Positions 8,275 through 17,432 of a stretch of DNA of 64,000 nucleotides are shown one piece after another (position 1 is the first letter of the stretch; each line of letters begins with the position of its first letter). Source of the DNA: SLHU01 sp009929975. Lineage in GTDB: Bacteria > Bacillota > Clostridia > Saccharofermentanales > UBA5734. Location: positions 1,240,001-1,304,000 of the forward strand of contig JAXGZQ010000001.1 of the NCBI GenBank assembly GCA_040776905.1, read 5' to 3'. The translations under genes were made by a program, and so were the position numbers. The notes beneath the pieces are model-generated. The model had not been told where the DNA came from. It ran no database searches and saw only the letters and a program-made list of their open reading frames with translations.

Positions 8275-9456
8275 ATGAATCAGTTATTCAGCCCAAAAAA
8301 GAAAACCGCCGTCAGCATGGCGGATTCCGGCTGGCAGCAGCAGCTGCCGGATTCGACCGGGTCGTCCCATATCATCGAGCTGATCGGAGTCAATAAATAC
8401 TTCGGTGAGGCTCATGTCCTGCGTGATATCAGCTTCTACATCCGCCAAAACGAGTTCATCACCCTGCTTGGGCCGAGTGGCTGCGGCAAATCAACCACGC
8501 TGCGCATCCTCGCCGGTTTTGAACAGGCGAATTCAGGCCAGGTACTGTTTGAAGGCCGCGACCTTCTGGCCATACCGCCTTATGAGCGGCATCTGAATAC
8601 GGTCTTTCAGCGCTACGCGCTGTTTCCCCATCTCAATGTCTTTGATAATATCGCCTTCGGTCTGCGCATCAAGAAACAGTCCCGCCAGGAAATCAGGACC
8701 CGGGTGGAACAGGCCCTGAAAATGGTCGATCTGCAGGGATACAGTGAACGTTGGGTCGATCAGCTCTCCGGCGGGCAGATGCAGCGGGTGGCGATTGCCC
8801 GTGCGATTGTCAACCAGCCGCGGGTTCTGCTGCTCGATGAGCCGCTTGGCGCGCTCGATCTGAAAATGCGCAAGGACATGCAGATCGAATTGAAGGATAT
8901 GCAGCGGAGCCTGGGGATCACCTTTGTCTATGTCACCCATGACCAGGAAGAAGCGCTGACCATGTCGGACACCGTAATCGTGATGAAAACCGGCGAGATC
9001 CAGCAGATCGGGACACCGACGGATATCTATAATGAGCCGCGCAACGCGTTTGTCGCCGACTTCATCGGTGAGAGCAATATTCTGCCGGGCCGGATGACCC
9101 GCGATTTCGAGGTGTCCTTCGCCGGCCGCACCTTTACCTGTGTTGACCCGCGGATGGAGAACGAAGCGGTCGACGTTGTGGTCCGGCCGGAAGATGTCCA
9201 GCTGCGCCAGCCGTCGGATGAAACCGTCAACGGCGTGGTGACCTCTGTGGTATTCAAAGGGGTCCACTATGAGATGCTGATCGAGACGGAAACCTGTGAA
9301 TGGCTCGTACAGAGCACAGACCGGGCTGCGGAGGGGGATCACGTCGGGCTGTATTTTGACCCGGATGAAATCCATATCATGGCCAAAAGTGATCAGTCGC
9401 CTGACCGTGTCCGGACAGCGGGCGATGACGTTCAGGAACAGGAGGATGACTGGTAA
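8275..9456 (+). CDS. potA: Spermidine/putrescine ABC transporter, ATP-binding protein
   Basis: 393 residues. Walker A GPSGCGKST (about 66-74), signature LSGGQMQRV (about 163), Walker B VLLLDEP (about 183) and the H-loop VTHDQEEAL are intact. The C-terminal third (from about 260) is a TOBE-type regulatory domain, the usual PotA layout. The first 25 residues before HIIELIGVNKYFG are a loose extension. AGGAG overlaps the stop of the regulator gene. It powers PotB and PotC at the inner face of the membrane; its stop overlaps the potB start by one base. Confidence 0.93.
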   Translation: MNQLFSPKKKTAVSMADSGWQQQLPDSTGSSHIIELIGVNKYFGEAHVLRDISFYIRQNEFITLLGPSGCGKSTTLRILAGFEQANSGQVLFEGRDLLAIPPYERHLNTVFQRYALFPHLNVFDNIAFGLRIKKQSRQEIRTRVEQALKMVDLQGYSERWVDQLSGGQMQRVAIARAIVNQPRVLLLDEPLGALDLKMRKDMQIELKDMQRSLGITFVYVTHDQEEALTMSDTVIVMKTGEIQQIGTPTDIYNEPRNAFVADFIGESNILPGRMTRDFEVSFAGRTFTCVDPRMENEAVDVVVRPEDVQLRQPSDETVNGVVTSVVFKGVHYEMLIETETCEWLVQSTDRAAEGDHVGLYFDPDEIHIMAKSDQSPDRVRTAGDDVQEQEDDW

Positions 9457-10367
9457 TGCGGCTCCGACTCAATCGCCTGACCTGGCCGTATCTGGCCTGG
9501 ATGCTTCTTTTTACCCTGGTCCCGCTGCTGCTGGTCGCTTTTTACGCGTTTACGGCCTACGATGAGTCGGGCAAACTGTTTTTTACGCTGCAGGGATTCC
9601 GCAATGTCATCTCGATGAAGGATACAGTCGCGCTCAGCGCCTTCGGCCTGAAACAGTTGTTCAGTCTGGATCTGCAGGTACCGATTTATGTCAATGTCCT
9701 GGCGAAGTCACTGGAGATCGCGCTGCTCAGCACCCTGATCTGCCTGCTGCTCGGTTATCCGGCCGCCTATATCCTGGCGGAGCACTCGCGCAGAAACCGC
9801 AACGGCAACAATCTTCTGCTGATGCTGTTTGTCATTCCCATGTGGATGAACGCGCTGCTGCGTACCTATGCCTGGCTGGCGCTGCTGGAACCACGCGGGA
9901 TCATCAATAATTTCCTCGGCCAGCTCGGTCTCGGCCCGGTTCAGTTTCTCTACAACGACTTCGGCATCGGCCTGGGTATGGTTTACAATTATCTGCCCTT
10001 TATGATCCTGCCGATTCATTCGATTCTGGTCAAAATCAGCCCCAGCCTGATTGAGGCATCAGAAGATCTCGGCGCCAACCGCATGCAGACCTTTTCCCGG
10101 GTCACCATGCCGCTCAGCCTGCCCGGGGTCATGTCAGGCATCAATATGGTTTTCATGCCGGCCATGACCACCTTTCTCATCCCCGACCTGCTTGGCGGCG
10201 GTCGCTATCTGCTGATCGGCAACGCGATTGAACGGCAGTACATGGTGTCGCGTGATATGACGACCGGTTCCGCCCTGTCGATTATCCTGCTTGTTTTTGT
10301 TCTGGCCAGCATGAAGTTCCTGACCCGCTATGAGAAGGAAAATAATGAAGGGGGTATGCTGTTGTGA
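9456..10367 (+). CDS. potB: Spermidine/putrescine ABC transporter permease, subunit B
   Basis: 303 residues with six predicted membrane segments, the first at WPYLAWMLLFTLVPLLLVAFYAF. The EAA-type coupling loop reads EASEDLGANRMQTFSRVTMPLSLPG (written in two parts: EASEDLGANRMQ and TFSRVTMPLSLPG), the site that docks on PotA. The ATG overlaps the TAA of potA, so translation is coupled. It forms the heterodimeric channel with the next gene product. Confidence 0.92.
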   Translation: MRLRLNRLTWPYLAWMLLFTLVPLLLVAFYAFTAYDESGKLFFTLQGFRNVISMKDTVALSAFGLKQLFSLDLQVPIYVNVLAKSLEIALLSTLICLLLGYPAAYILAEHSRRNRNGNNLLLMLFVIPMWMNALLRTYAWLALLEPRGIINNFLGQLGLGPVQFLYNDFGIGLGMVYNYLPFMILPIHSILVKISPSLIEASEDLGANRMQTFSRVTMPLSLPGVMSGINMVFMPAMTTFLIPDLLGGGRYLLIGNAIERQYMVSRDMTTGSALSIILLVFVLASMKFLTRYEKENNEGGMLL

Positions 10368-11170
10368 TCCGCAAATGGCTGAAAAACGGCTATATGACCC
10401 TGATTTTTCTTTTTCTCTACGCACCGGTCGCGGTCCTGATCATTTTTTCTTTCAACGCGTCGAAATCCCGTTCGGTCTGGGGCGGTTTCACACTGGACTG
10501 GTACCGCAAGCTGCTGGAAAATGATGAGATCCTCAGCGCGCTGCGTGTCACCCTGATTGTCGCGCTGGCTTCCGCCCTGATCGCCACCTTCGTCGCGACG
10601 ATCACCTGTATCGGGCTCGATGCCATGCGCCGCCGGCCCCGTACCGTCATCATGAATATTTCTTATATCCCGATTATCAATCCTGATCTGGTCACCGGGA
10701 TCTCTCTGATGCTCCTTTTCTTCTTCATCCGGATGAAGACCGGCTTCGCCACGCTGCTGCTGGCCCACATCGCGTTCAATATTCCTTACGCGATCCTCTC
10801 GATCGCACCCAAACTGCGCCAGCTGGACCGGAATATTTTTGAGGCGGCGCTTGATCTGGGTTGCCGGCCTGCCCAGGCGATCCGCAAAGTCATCCTGCCG
10901 GAAATCCGGCCGGGTATCGTTACAGCGCTGATCCTGACCTTTACCCTCTCAATCGATGATTTTGTCATCAGCTATTTTACCGCCGGCAGCCAGATCTCCA
11001 CTCTGGCGATCACCATCTATTCAATGGCCCGAAAAAGTGTCAATCCCCAGATCAACGCGCTGTCCACACTGCTTTTCGTCAGTGTGCTCACACTGCTGCT
11101 GATCATCAATGCCCGGAGCAGCCGGGAGGCGGGCAACGCGAAAAAGACAGCCCGGAAGACAAACGCCTGA
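10364..11170 (+). CDS. potC: Spermidine/putrescine ABC transporter permease, subunit C
   Basis: 268 residues, second permease. Six membrane segments, and a coupling loop with FEAALDLGCRPAQAIRKVILPE. It starts with GTG at 10364 overlapping the stop of potB by four bases; an in-frame ATG lies ten codons later, but the overlap favours GTG. The C-terminus is Lys/Arg rich, as expected for a cytoplasmic tail. It pairs with PotB. Confidence 0.9.
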   Translation: MIRKWLKNGYMTLIFLFLYAPVAVLIIFSFNASKSRSVWGGFTLDWYRKLLENDEILSALRVTLIVALASALIATFVATITCIGLDAMRRRPRTVIMNISYIPIINPDLVTGISLMLLFFFIRMKTGFATLLLAHIAFNIPYAILSIAPKLRQLDRNIFEAALDLGCRPAQAIRKVILPEIRPGIVTALILTFTLSIDDFVISYFTAGSQISTLAITIYSMARKSVNPQINALSTLLFVSVLTLLLIINARSSREAGNAKKTARKTNA

Positions 11171-11219
11171 CAGGCGGTGTCCACCGGTTGATCAGACTAA
11201 ACAACGGAGGGAAAAATAC

Positions 11220-12365
11220 GTGAAGAAAAGATTACTCTTGATCGTTCTGGCCATGGCCCTGCTGGCCGCGTCCATCCTGTCAGGCTGCCAGAGTGACGGC
11301 CGGGAAACCGTGGTGGTTTACAATTGGGGTGAGTACATCGCCAATGAGAACGACACCTACACCTGGTTCGGCCGTGATTACGAGATCGCCGATGTCATCG
11401 ATGCTTTTGAGGAGGCCTATCCTCAATACAAGGTCAAATACCTGACCTATGATGACAATGAGAAGATGTATCCGAAGATCGGCAAGGATGTCTACGATGT
11501 CATCGTTCCTTCAGAGTACATGGTGGTCCGCCTGATCAAGGAAGACCTGATTCAGCCGATCGACCGTTCGGGAATGGAGAATGTCAACCGCTACCTCGAT
11601 CCGCGTCTGTCCGACCTGCCGTTTGACCCGGATCCGGCGGTCAGCGCCAGCGTGTACGACTACGCGGTTCCCTACATGTACTGTACCGTCGGGCTGCTCT
11701 ATAACCGTGACGAGCTGGATATGATTGAAAGCAACGATCCAGCGGTTGTCTGGGATGTCCTGTTTGACGAATCCCTGCAGGGCCGGGTCGGCATGTACAG
11801 CAGCATGCGCGAGTCCATCGGCATGGCGCTTAACTACCAGGGCAACAGCCTGAACACATTGGATGAGGCTCAGCTCGAGGCAGCCAAGCAGCTGCTGATC
11901 AACCAGCGCCAGACCGTGCGGCCGCTGGTCGGGATCGATGAGTTGAAAGATAAGTATATCAGCGGCGAACTGGCCGCCGGTATTGCCTGGTCAGGCGATC
12001 ATGTGGTCTGTCAGCTGCGTCTGGAAGAAGACGGGGCGGATCCGCAGTCGCTGCAGTATATCCTGCCCAAAGGCTCCAATATGAGCATTGATATGATGTG
12101 CATCCCCAGCAACGCGGCCAATGTTGAAGGAGCCAAAGCGTTCATTGATTTCATGTACCAGCCGGATATCGCCCTGATGAATGCCGTCTATGTCGGTTAT
12201 TCAACTCCGAACACGGCCGCGCTGGAACAGCTGCCGGAGGAAATCATCAATAACCAGAGTTATTATCCCGACGCGGACACCATTGATACGCTGGAATTCT
12301 ACTACTCCAGTGACGCGATCGATAACACCTATGACGAGATCTGGCAGGTGATCATGGCCAACTGA
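11220..12365 (+). CDS. potD: Spermidine/putrescine-binding lipoprotein
   Basis: 381 residues starting with GTG at 11220, with GGAGGG 9 bases upstream; a longer in-frame reading has no ribosome site. A lipoprotein signal peptide is clear: KKR, a hydrophobic stretch, then the lipobox LSGC with Cys23 as the lipidated residue. The mature part begins with VVVYNWGEYI, typical of PotD/PotF solute-binding proteins, and ends with DEIWQVI. It captures polyamine outside the membrane for PotABC. An intrinsic terminator follows 11 bases after the stop and closes the operon. Confidence 0.93.
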   Translation: MKKRLLLIVLAMALLAASILSGCQSDGRETVVVYNWGEYIANENDTYTWFGRDYEIADVIDAFEEAYPQYKVKYLTYDDNEKMYPKIGKDVYDVIVPSEYMVVRLIKEDLIQPIDRSGMENVNRYLDPRLSDLPFDPDPAVSASVYDYAVPYMYCTVGLLYNRDELDMIESNDPAVVWDVLFDESLQGRVGMYSSMRESIGMALNYQGNSLNTLDEAQLEAAKQLLINQRQTVRPLVGIDELKDKYISGELAAGIAWSGDHVVCQLRLEEDGADPQSLQYILPKGSNMSIDMMCIPSNAANVEGAKAFIDFMYQPDIALMNAVYVGYSTPNTAALEQLPEEIINNQSYYPDADTIDTLEFYYSSDAIDNTYDEIWQVIMAN

Positions 12366-12376
12366 GCCACAACAGG

Positions 12377-12408
12377 AACGGTCTCGCGGCAGCGCGGGAC
12401 CGTTTTTC
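12377..12408 (+). terminator. Intrinsic terminator of the pot operon
   Basis: A 12-bp stem (AACGGTCTCGCG with CGCGGGACCGTT, one wobble), a 4-base loop GCAG, then a T-run. Confidence 0.9.
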
Positions 12409-12432
12409 TTCACACTTCAGGAGGTATCCGAA

Positions 12433-13185
12433 ATGGCCGCGCCCTTTATCGTAACGTATCTTCATCACAGTGGATTCATGGTGGCCGCCGGCCGCCGGCT
12501 GCTGGTCTTTGACTATTACAGCAATCCATCAGAACCTGCTCTGGCAAAGCGGCTGCGCCGGCTGGTGGCCGACGCGGCGGCCGACGCGGACCGGATCACG
12601 ATCTTTGCCAGCCATCAGCATCACGACCATTATGATCCCGAAATCTGGCGGCTAGATCTGGCCGGCCGGCCTTGTGATACAGTTTTAAGCGATGATATTT
12701 CCGGGCAGGCAGTACCGGCCGGGCAGGAGCCCTTCCGGATGAAAGCCGGCGACAGCCTGCAGTTGGGTGATCTTCGTGTCAGCGCGTTCGGTTCAACCGA
12801 TGCCGGCGTCTCGTTTCTTGTCGAGCAGCCGGGGCTGAGATTGTTTCATGCCGGTGACCTGAACTGGTGGAACTGGATAGACGAGTCAACACCGGATGAG
12901 CTGGTTGAGTATGAACGGGATTTCCGGGCGGTCATCGGCGATCTGCAGCCGGCCGCCTCTGTTCTCGACTGTGTCTTCTTTCCGGTCGATCCCCGCCTGG
13001 GCACCGTCAGCCACTGCGGAGCTGAAATTTTCCTGCAGACCTTTCACCCGGCTCATTTCTTCCCGATGCACTTCGCCTGGGATTATGCGGAAACCGATCG
13101 CTTCTCAGCGATGATGGCCCCGCGCTTTCCCGATACCGTAATCCATACCATCCAGCAGTCCGGCGATTGTTTCCGGCTGGAATGA
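12433..13185 (+). CDS. Metallo-beta-lactamase-fold hydrolase (UlaG-like)
   Basis: 250 residues. The metal-binding signature HxHxDH is seen as SHQHHDHYD (His61, His63, Asp65, His66), with further ligand candidates in LFHAGDLNWW and FFPMHFAWD. The start TYLHHSGFMV and short length resemble the UlaG-like or L-ascorbate-6-phosphate-lactonase branch of the superfamily. CAGGAGG precedes the ATG. It is preceded by the pot terminator, so it is a separate unit. The substrate is unknown. Confidence 0.82.
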   Translation: MAAPFIVTYLHHSGFMVAAGRRLLVFDYYSNPSEPALAKRLRRLVADAAADADRITIFASHQHHDHYDPEIWRLDLAGRPCDTVLSDDISGQAVPAGQEPFRMKAGDSLQLGDLRVSAFGSTDAGVSFLVEQPGLRLFHAGDLNWWNWIDESTPDELVEYERDFRAVIGDLQPAASVLDCVFFPVDPRLGTVSHCGAEIFLQTFHPAHFFPMHFAWDYAETDRFSAMMAPRFPDTVIHTIQQSGDCFRLE

Positions 13186-13227
13186 CCTCCATAAAACCCG
13201 CTACCACAGCCATCCGGCCAGTTCCTT

Positions 13228-13247
13228 CACACCGGCAAAAAAACCGG
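13228..13247 (+). other. Hairpin without T-run between the MBL and epimerase genes
   Basis: CACCGG and CCGGTG flank an A-rich loop (CAAAAAAA). It may be a weak terminator of the upstream gene; no U-tract follows. Confidence 0.35.
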
Positions 13248-13266
13248 TGCGGTGTTCAGGTGTCTG

Positions 13267-13275
13267 TGCTATAGT
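13267..13275 (+). promoter_or_regulatory. Extended -10 promoter of the epimerase gene
   Basis: TGCTATAGT, 45 bases before the start codon; no clear -35. Confidence 0.5.
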
Positions 13276-13319
13276 GAAAATATCAGCTTTGTCATAACAT
13301 TACGAACTAAGGGGGAATC

Positions 13320-14348
13320 ATGATGAAAGTTTTGTTTATCGGTGGTACCGGTCTGATCAGTACAGCGGTCTCCCGCCAGGCCATCGCCGATGGAATTGAC
13401 CTGTATCTGCTCAATCGCGGCGGCCGGGTCCATTCCGATCTGAACGCGGCGACCTTGATCCGTGCCGATATCAATCAGGAAGAGGATGTGGCAGCCGCTC
13501 TCGAAGGGATGCGATTTGACGCGGTGGTGGACTGGATTGCCTTTACACCGGACGCGGTGGAACGTGATCTCCGTCTGTTTCGCGGCCGGACCGGCCAGTA
13601 TATTTTCATCAGTTCCGCTTCCGTCTATCAAAAACCGGCGAGCCATTATCTGACGACCGAATCGACGCCTCTCGGCAATCCCTACTGGCCTTATGCCCAG
13701 AATAAAATCGCCTGCGAAGAGCGCCTGATTGAGGCCTGGCGCCAGGAAGGGTTCCCGGTCACGATCGTCCGGCCGACGCTGACTTACGGCGAGTCCATGA
13801 TCTTCGCGCCGATGAGCAGCTGGCAGCATCCCTGGTCGCTGATCGACCGGATGCGGCGCGGAGAGAAAATCATCGTGCCCGGTGATGGATCCTCTCTGTG
13901 GGTCTCAACCCATAACAGCGATCTGGCCAGAGGCCTGGTCGGTCTGCTCGGCAACCCGCAGACACTCGGCCATGCCTTCCACATCACCTCCGATGAGGCG
14001 TTGACGGTCAACCAGATGTTCGAGATCATCGCCCGTGCGGCCGGAGCAACCCCGAACCTGATCCATATCGCGTCTGATTTCATCATCGCCTGTGAGCCTG
14101 CGCTGCACGGCGATCTGATGGGGGATAAAATTCACAGTACCGTCTTCGACAACTCGAAAATCAAACGGTTCGTTCCGGATTATGTGGCGAAAGTCCCCTT
14201 ACACCGCGGCATCGAACGCTCGATGGCCTGGTTCGCGGCTCATCCGGAAGCCTGCACGGTTGACGAACAATGGAACGCGATGTGTGACCGGATTATCGCG
14301 GCCTATGAAGTCGGTCTGGCCGCGATCGGCACGCATGGCCGGTCATAA
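13320..14348 (+). CDS. NAD-dependent epimerase/dehydratase (extended SDR)
   Basis: 342 residues. The glycine-rich cofactor motif is GGTGLIS at 8-14 (GxxGxxS), and the substrate half follows SSASVYQKP and PYWPYAQNKIACE, where YxxxK becomes YAQNK. This is the layout of atypical extended SDRs related to sugar-nucleotide epimerases and chloroplast RNA-binding CSP41-type proteins. GGGGGAATC precedes two adjacent ATG codons (13320 and 13323). The gene overlaps the DUF368 gene by 14 bases, suggesting coupled expression. The exact reaction is not known. Confidence 0.8.
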   Translation: MMKVLFIGGTGLISTAVSRQAIADGIDLYLLNRGGRVHSDLNAATLIRADINQEEDVAAALEGMRFDAVVDWIAFTPDAVERDLRLFRGRTGQYIFISSASVYQKPASHYLTTESTPLGNPYWPYAQNKIACEERLIEAWRQEGFPVTIVRPTLTYGESMIFAPMSSWQHPWSLIDRMRRGEKIIVPGDGSSLWVSTHNSDLARGLVGLLGNPQTLGHAFHITSDEALTVNQMFEIIARAAGATPNLIHIASDFIIACEPALHGDLMGDKIHSTVFDNSKIKRFVPDYVAKVPLHRGIERSMAWFAAHPEACTVDEQWNAMCDRIIAAYEVGLAAIGTHGRS

Positions 14349-15183
14349 GACACCGACCGAACAGAACAAGTCAAGGGCCGCGCTCACACGCAGCCCTCTT
14401 TCCCGCCAGCCGCTGTCCCGTTTCCTCAAGGGCCTGCTGGTGGGAGTGATTATCGTGCTGCCGGGTATGAGCGGCGGGACGCTGATTCTGATGCTGGGAC
14501 TCTATGAAGCTCTGATGCAGGATCTATCGCATATCAGGATCCTGCCCTGGCTGACCTTTGCGGCGGGTCTGGCCATCGGTATGATAGCCAGCGGCTGGTT
14601 GTTCACCTTCGCGCTGGCGACGTATACAACGTATATTCTGGCGTTTTTGCTCGGCTGCGTTGTCGCGTCGGTTCACTCGATCACCCGCGACAGCCGCCAT
14701 TTCAGAACCAGCCACCTGATCGCGCTGCTCATCGGCGGGCTCACGGGGTTTCTGCTCAGTGAAACCGCATCTTTTTCCATCGGGGCACAGGGACAGCCGC
14801 ATCTGCTCCTGACACTGTCAGTCTCGGCGCTGGCCAGCGCGGCGATGATCCTGCCCGGAGTTCCCGGCAGTTCCGTGTTCATAATCGCCGGCATCTATGA
14901 CGATATCATGGCGGCACTGGCCCGCTTTGACTGGCAGATTCTTCTGCCGGTCGCCATCGGCGGAATCGCCGGAGTCTTCGCCCTGTCAAACCTGTTCAGC
15001 CATCTTTATCGACGCTGGCAGGGGCCGCTCAGCTGGCTGTTCGCGGGATTGATTCTCGGTTCAGCCCGCATGCTGGTTCCGGCAAAGATCGGACATCCGC
15101 TGCTATTCGTGCTTTGTGTCATCGCCGGCCTTGCCCTGACGATTATCTGGGAGACCCGGAGCAGCGGCCAGAAGGCCGCCTGA
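14335..15183 (+). CDS. DUF368 family membrane protein (polyprenyl-phosphate transporter type)
   Basis: 282 residues, multi-spanning. The family hallmark GLLVGVIIVLPGMSGGTLILM is near 30-50 (GVIIVLPGMSGGT), repeated later as AAMILPGVPGSSVFIIAG, the inverted-repeat half of the fold. DUF368 proteins (PopT) have been reported to return undecaprenyl phosphate across the membrane for cell-wall synthesis; that role is from published knowledge of the family, not visible here. I start at ATG 14335 inside the end of the epimerase gene because the longer reading is only its shadow. About eight helices. Confidence 0.85.
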   Translation: MAGHKTPTEQNKSRAALTRSPLSRQPLSRFLKGLLVGVIIVLPGMSGGTLILMLGLYEALMQDLSHIRILPWLTFAAGLAIGMIASGWLFTFALATYTTYILAFLLGCVVASVHSITRDSRHFRTSHLIALLIGGLTGFLLSETASFSIGAQGQPHLLLTLSVSALASAAMILPGVPGSSVFIIAGIYDDIMAALARFDWQILLPVAIGGIAGVFALSNLFSHLYRRWQGPLSWLFAGLILGSARMLVPAKIGHPLLFVLCVIAGLALTIIWETRSSGQKAA

Positions 15184-15199
15184 TCACCTGGGAGGGCTT

Positions 15200-15685
15200 T
15201 CAGGCCAGACGGTCCAGCAGTACCTGTACCGCGTCACGCGGAAAATCGTCCGGAAGCTCCATTTTCAGCAAGGACTCCAGCAGCTGGCGGGTCGGTGCCC
15301 CCTGGGGCAGCATATACCCCGATTCACGGTAGCAGTCTTCCGCCAGAATCCGGCAGGACCGGGCCAGCGCGGCCGCGAGCCGTCGCTGCTGAGCGCTTTC
15401 GGCATTCCGGCTGATCGTCCGGGCGATGGTTTCCTGCCGTACCTTCGAGGCAGCCAGCGTCTGAAGCGTATCGACCACCGCCGCTGTTTTTGGCTGCTGC
15501 GGCGCGAAATTGCGCGGGATCAGAGAGATCGCGTGAGACGGGCAGGCATCAACACACAGACGACAGCCGTCCAGACATTTCGCAAAATCGATCTGGCCGT
15601 TTTCCGTATTGGTCGCGCCGGTCGGACAGATATACAGGCAAAGACAATCCTTGGTACATAGGCTGATATTTCGAACCGCGTGCAT
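15200..15685 (-). CDS. Ferredoxin-like protein with non-canonical cysteine spacing
   Basis: 161 residues. Two Cys clusters lie in the first 50 residues: C10-x3-C14-x-C16-x3-C20-Pro and C37-x3-C41-x2-C44-x3-C48-Pro. The second is close to a 4Fe-4S motif with one extra residue; the first is clearly altered (CTKDCLCLYICP). The rest (60-161) is helical and Arg/Gln rich, with no known domain. The gene begins two bases after the stop of the rubredoxin-like gene, so the pair is translated together and probably forms one electron-transfer unit. Function beyond that is unknown. Confidence 0.75.
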   Translation of the reverse strand: MHAVRNISLCTKDCLCLYICPTGATNTENGQIDFAKCLDGCRLCVDACPSHAISLIPRNFAPQQPKTAAVVDTLQTLAASKVRQETIARTISRNAESAQQRRLAAALARSCRILAEDCYRESGYMLPQGAPTRQLLESLLKMELPDDFPRDAVQVLLDRLA

Positions 15686-15687
15686 GA

Positions 15688-16152
15688 TCAGGCCTCCCCT
15701 GTGATTTTCAGCAGTTTGCTGTTGGGTACTTTACAGATCGGGCAGATATCCGGCGGTGTGTCACCGATGAAGATGAAGCCGCAGATATCGCAGACCCACA
15801 ACTGTGTCTGTTCGATCAGGCCGTCCTGCTGTTTTTCATAGCGGGCCAGAACAGATTTCTGGATGCTGGTGGTTTTACCGCCCCAGGTCAGCGCGCGCAG
15901 CGCGCCCCGGTCAGGCTCCTTCGCCGCGGCAGCCTTTGCCTGCGCTGACGGATCGGCCAGATCGGCCTGAATCGCGCTGGCCAGATCGGCCAGGCTGGCT
16001 TCCTGTACCGGTTCGGTGTGCCCGCTGAACCAGTCAGCAAGCCGTCGAAATTGTCTGGATTCTTCTGTGAGCCATTGTTTTTCGCTGGTTCTGGCCAGAT
16101 TTGAGCAGATGGCACTCAGTTCGGACCAGGACATGGTATCCGGTTGGCGCAT
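15688..16152 (-). CDS. Protein with C-terminal rubredoxin-like domain
   Basis: 154 residues. The C-terminal part carries a rubredoxin-type iron site, C121-x2-C124 and C137-x2-C140 (CDICGF and CPICKVP), as at the end of rubrerythrins. The N-terminal 110 residues are helical but lack the Glu/His (ExxH) ligands of a rubrerythrin di-iron centre, so this is not a complete rubrerythrin. AAGGAGG precedes the ATG. It is first in a two-gene unit with the ferredoxin-like gene, divergent from the DUF362 gene; likely an oxidative-stress or redox partner. Confidence 0.78.
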   Translation of the reverse strand: MRQPDTMSWSELSAICSNLARTSEKQWLTEESRQFRRLADWFSGHTEPVQEASLADLASAIQADLADPSAQAKAAAAKEPDRGALRALTWGGKTTSIQKSVLARYEKQQDGLIEQTQLWVCDICGFIFIGDTPPDICPICKVPNSKLLKITGEA

Positions 16153-16185
16153 AAGTTGACCTCCTTGCCGTGTGACCGTAATTCA

Positions 16186-16194
16186 AGCATAACA
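16186..16194 (-). promoter_or_regulatory. Extended -10 promoter of the rubredoxin-ferredoxin pair
   Basis: TGTTATGCT on the minus strand, about 34 bases before the start. The divergent gene uses the same sequence. Confidence 0.45.
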
Positions 16195-16209
16195 CAGGGC
16201 TGTCCGGTG

Positions 16210-16218
16210 TGTTATGCT
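16210..16218 (+). promoter_or_regulatory. Extended -10 promoter of the DUF362 gene
   Basis: TGTTATGCT on the plus strand, 47 bases before the start; identical to the divergent one 16 bases away. Confidence 0.45.
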
Positions 16219-16264
16219 GTTATTATCCGTTCTTTCGGAAAAACTCCATACCGAGGTGAATATA

Positions 16265-17362
16265 ATGAAATCAACTGTTTTATACGCACCGATGGCGTAT
16301 GCGCGTTATGAAGAGAATCAGACGCTGCCCGCCCGCTTCTCCCGCATGCTCAACCAGTCAGGCCTGGCGGAAAAAGTTCGCGGCAAAACGGTCGCGATCA
16401 AAATGCATGTCGGATCAGGCACATCCTATTCCACCATTCCTCCGGTCTTTGTCCGTAAACTGGTCGACTTCATCAAGTCAAACGGCGGAGACTGCTTCAT
16501 CACCGATCATTATGTCCACAACCGCCATCCCGAACATCGCGGCTATACAGAGACCAATCTGGGCTGTCCCATTCTCGAAGGTTGCGGCCACCTGGGCCGG
16601 TATTTCTATACCCGTGATGTTCACTTCAATACCTTCCGCCATGTCGATGTGGCCGGCCTGATCCATGACGCGGATTTCATGATCGACTTCTCGCATGTCA
16701 AAGGGCACGGTGCCTGCGGATTCGGTGGTGCCTGCAAGAATATCGCGATGGGCTGTGTGACAGACCGCACCCGCCATGAGATCCATGCCCTCGAGGGGGG
16801 GCTTGTCTGGGACGCGGAAAAATGCATTCACTGCGACAAGTGCATTGAAGCCTGCAACCATGACGCCAACAGCTTTTCCGAACCGGGAAAAAACGGTGTA
16901 TATGAAGTGAATTATCACCACTGTACCCTGTGTCAGCACTGCGTCAAGGTCTGCCCGACCGGCGCGATCACCCTGGACTCGCACGACTACAAGGATTTCC
17001 AGACCGGCATGGCCATCTGCACCCGCGAAGTTCTTGAGACCTTCGAACCCGGCAATGTCTACTATATCAACGTGCTGACCGCGATTACCGCCCTGTGTGA
17101 CTGCTGGGGCATGACAACACCGGCACTGGTGCCCGATCTCGGCATCATGGCCAGCGATGATCTCGTCGCGATTGAACGGGCCAGCCTGGACGCGATCAAA
17201 ATAGAAGATCTGATCCCGGTCGGCGTACCGAAGGGGATGGAGCTGAGCGGAGAGGGACATCTGTTCGAGCAGCTGCACGGGAAAAACCCCTATATCCAGC
17301 TGGAGGCACTGGAAAAAGAAGGCCTCGGCACACAGGATTATGAATTGAAGACCGTCCGCTGA
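16265..17362 (+). CDS. DUF362 domain protein with two 4Fe-4S clusters
   Basis: 365 residues. The N-terminal 180 residues are the DUF362 domain (VAIKMHVGSG, HVKGHGACGFGGACKNIAMG). Two ferredoxin motifs follow: CIHCDKCIEAC near 187 and CTLCQHCVKVCPTGAI near 219. I start at ATG 16265, which has GAGGTGAA upstream, rather than the earlier in-frame start at 16214. Such proteins are common in anaerobes and treated as ferredoxin-type electron carriers, but no reaction is known. It is 70 bp before the flavodoxin gene on the same strand, again a redox partner. Confidence 0.87.
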   Translation: MKSTVLYAPMAYARYEENQTLPARFSRMLNQSGLAEKVRGKTVAIKMHVGSGTSYSTIPPVFVRKLVDFIKSNGGDCFITDHYVHNRHPEHRGYTETNLGCPILEGCGHLGRYFYTRDVHFNTFRHVDVAGLIHDADFMIDFSHVKGHGACGFGGACKNIAMGCVTDRTRHEIHALEGGLVWDAEKCIHCDKCIEACNHDANSFSEPGKNGVYEVNYHHCTLCQHCVKVCPTGAITLDSHDYKDFQTGMAICTREVLETFEPGNVYYINVLTAITALCDCWGMTTPALVPDLGIMASDDLVAIERASLDAIKIEDLIPVGVPKGMELSGEGHLFEQLHGKNPYIQLEALEKEGLGTQDYELKTVR

Positions 17363-17432
17363 CCGGACGGCAGCATCCACTCAGACAAGTCAGGCAACGG
17401 GCTTTCCAGGTGTCGGAACAGGAGGTCATCGA

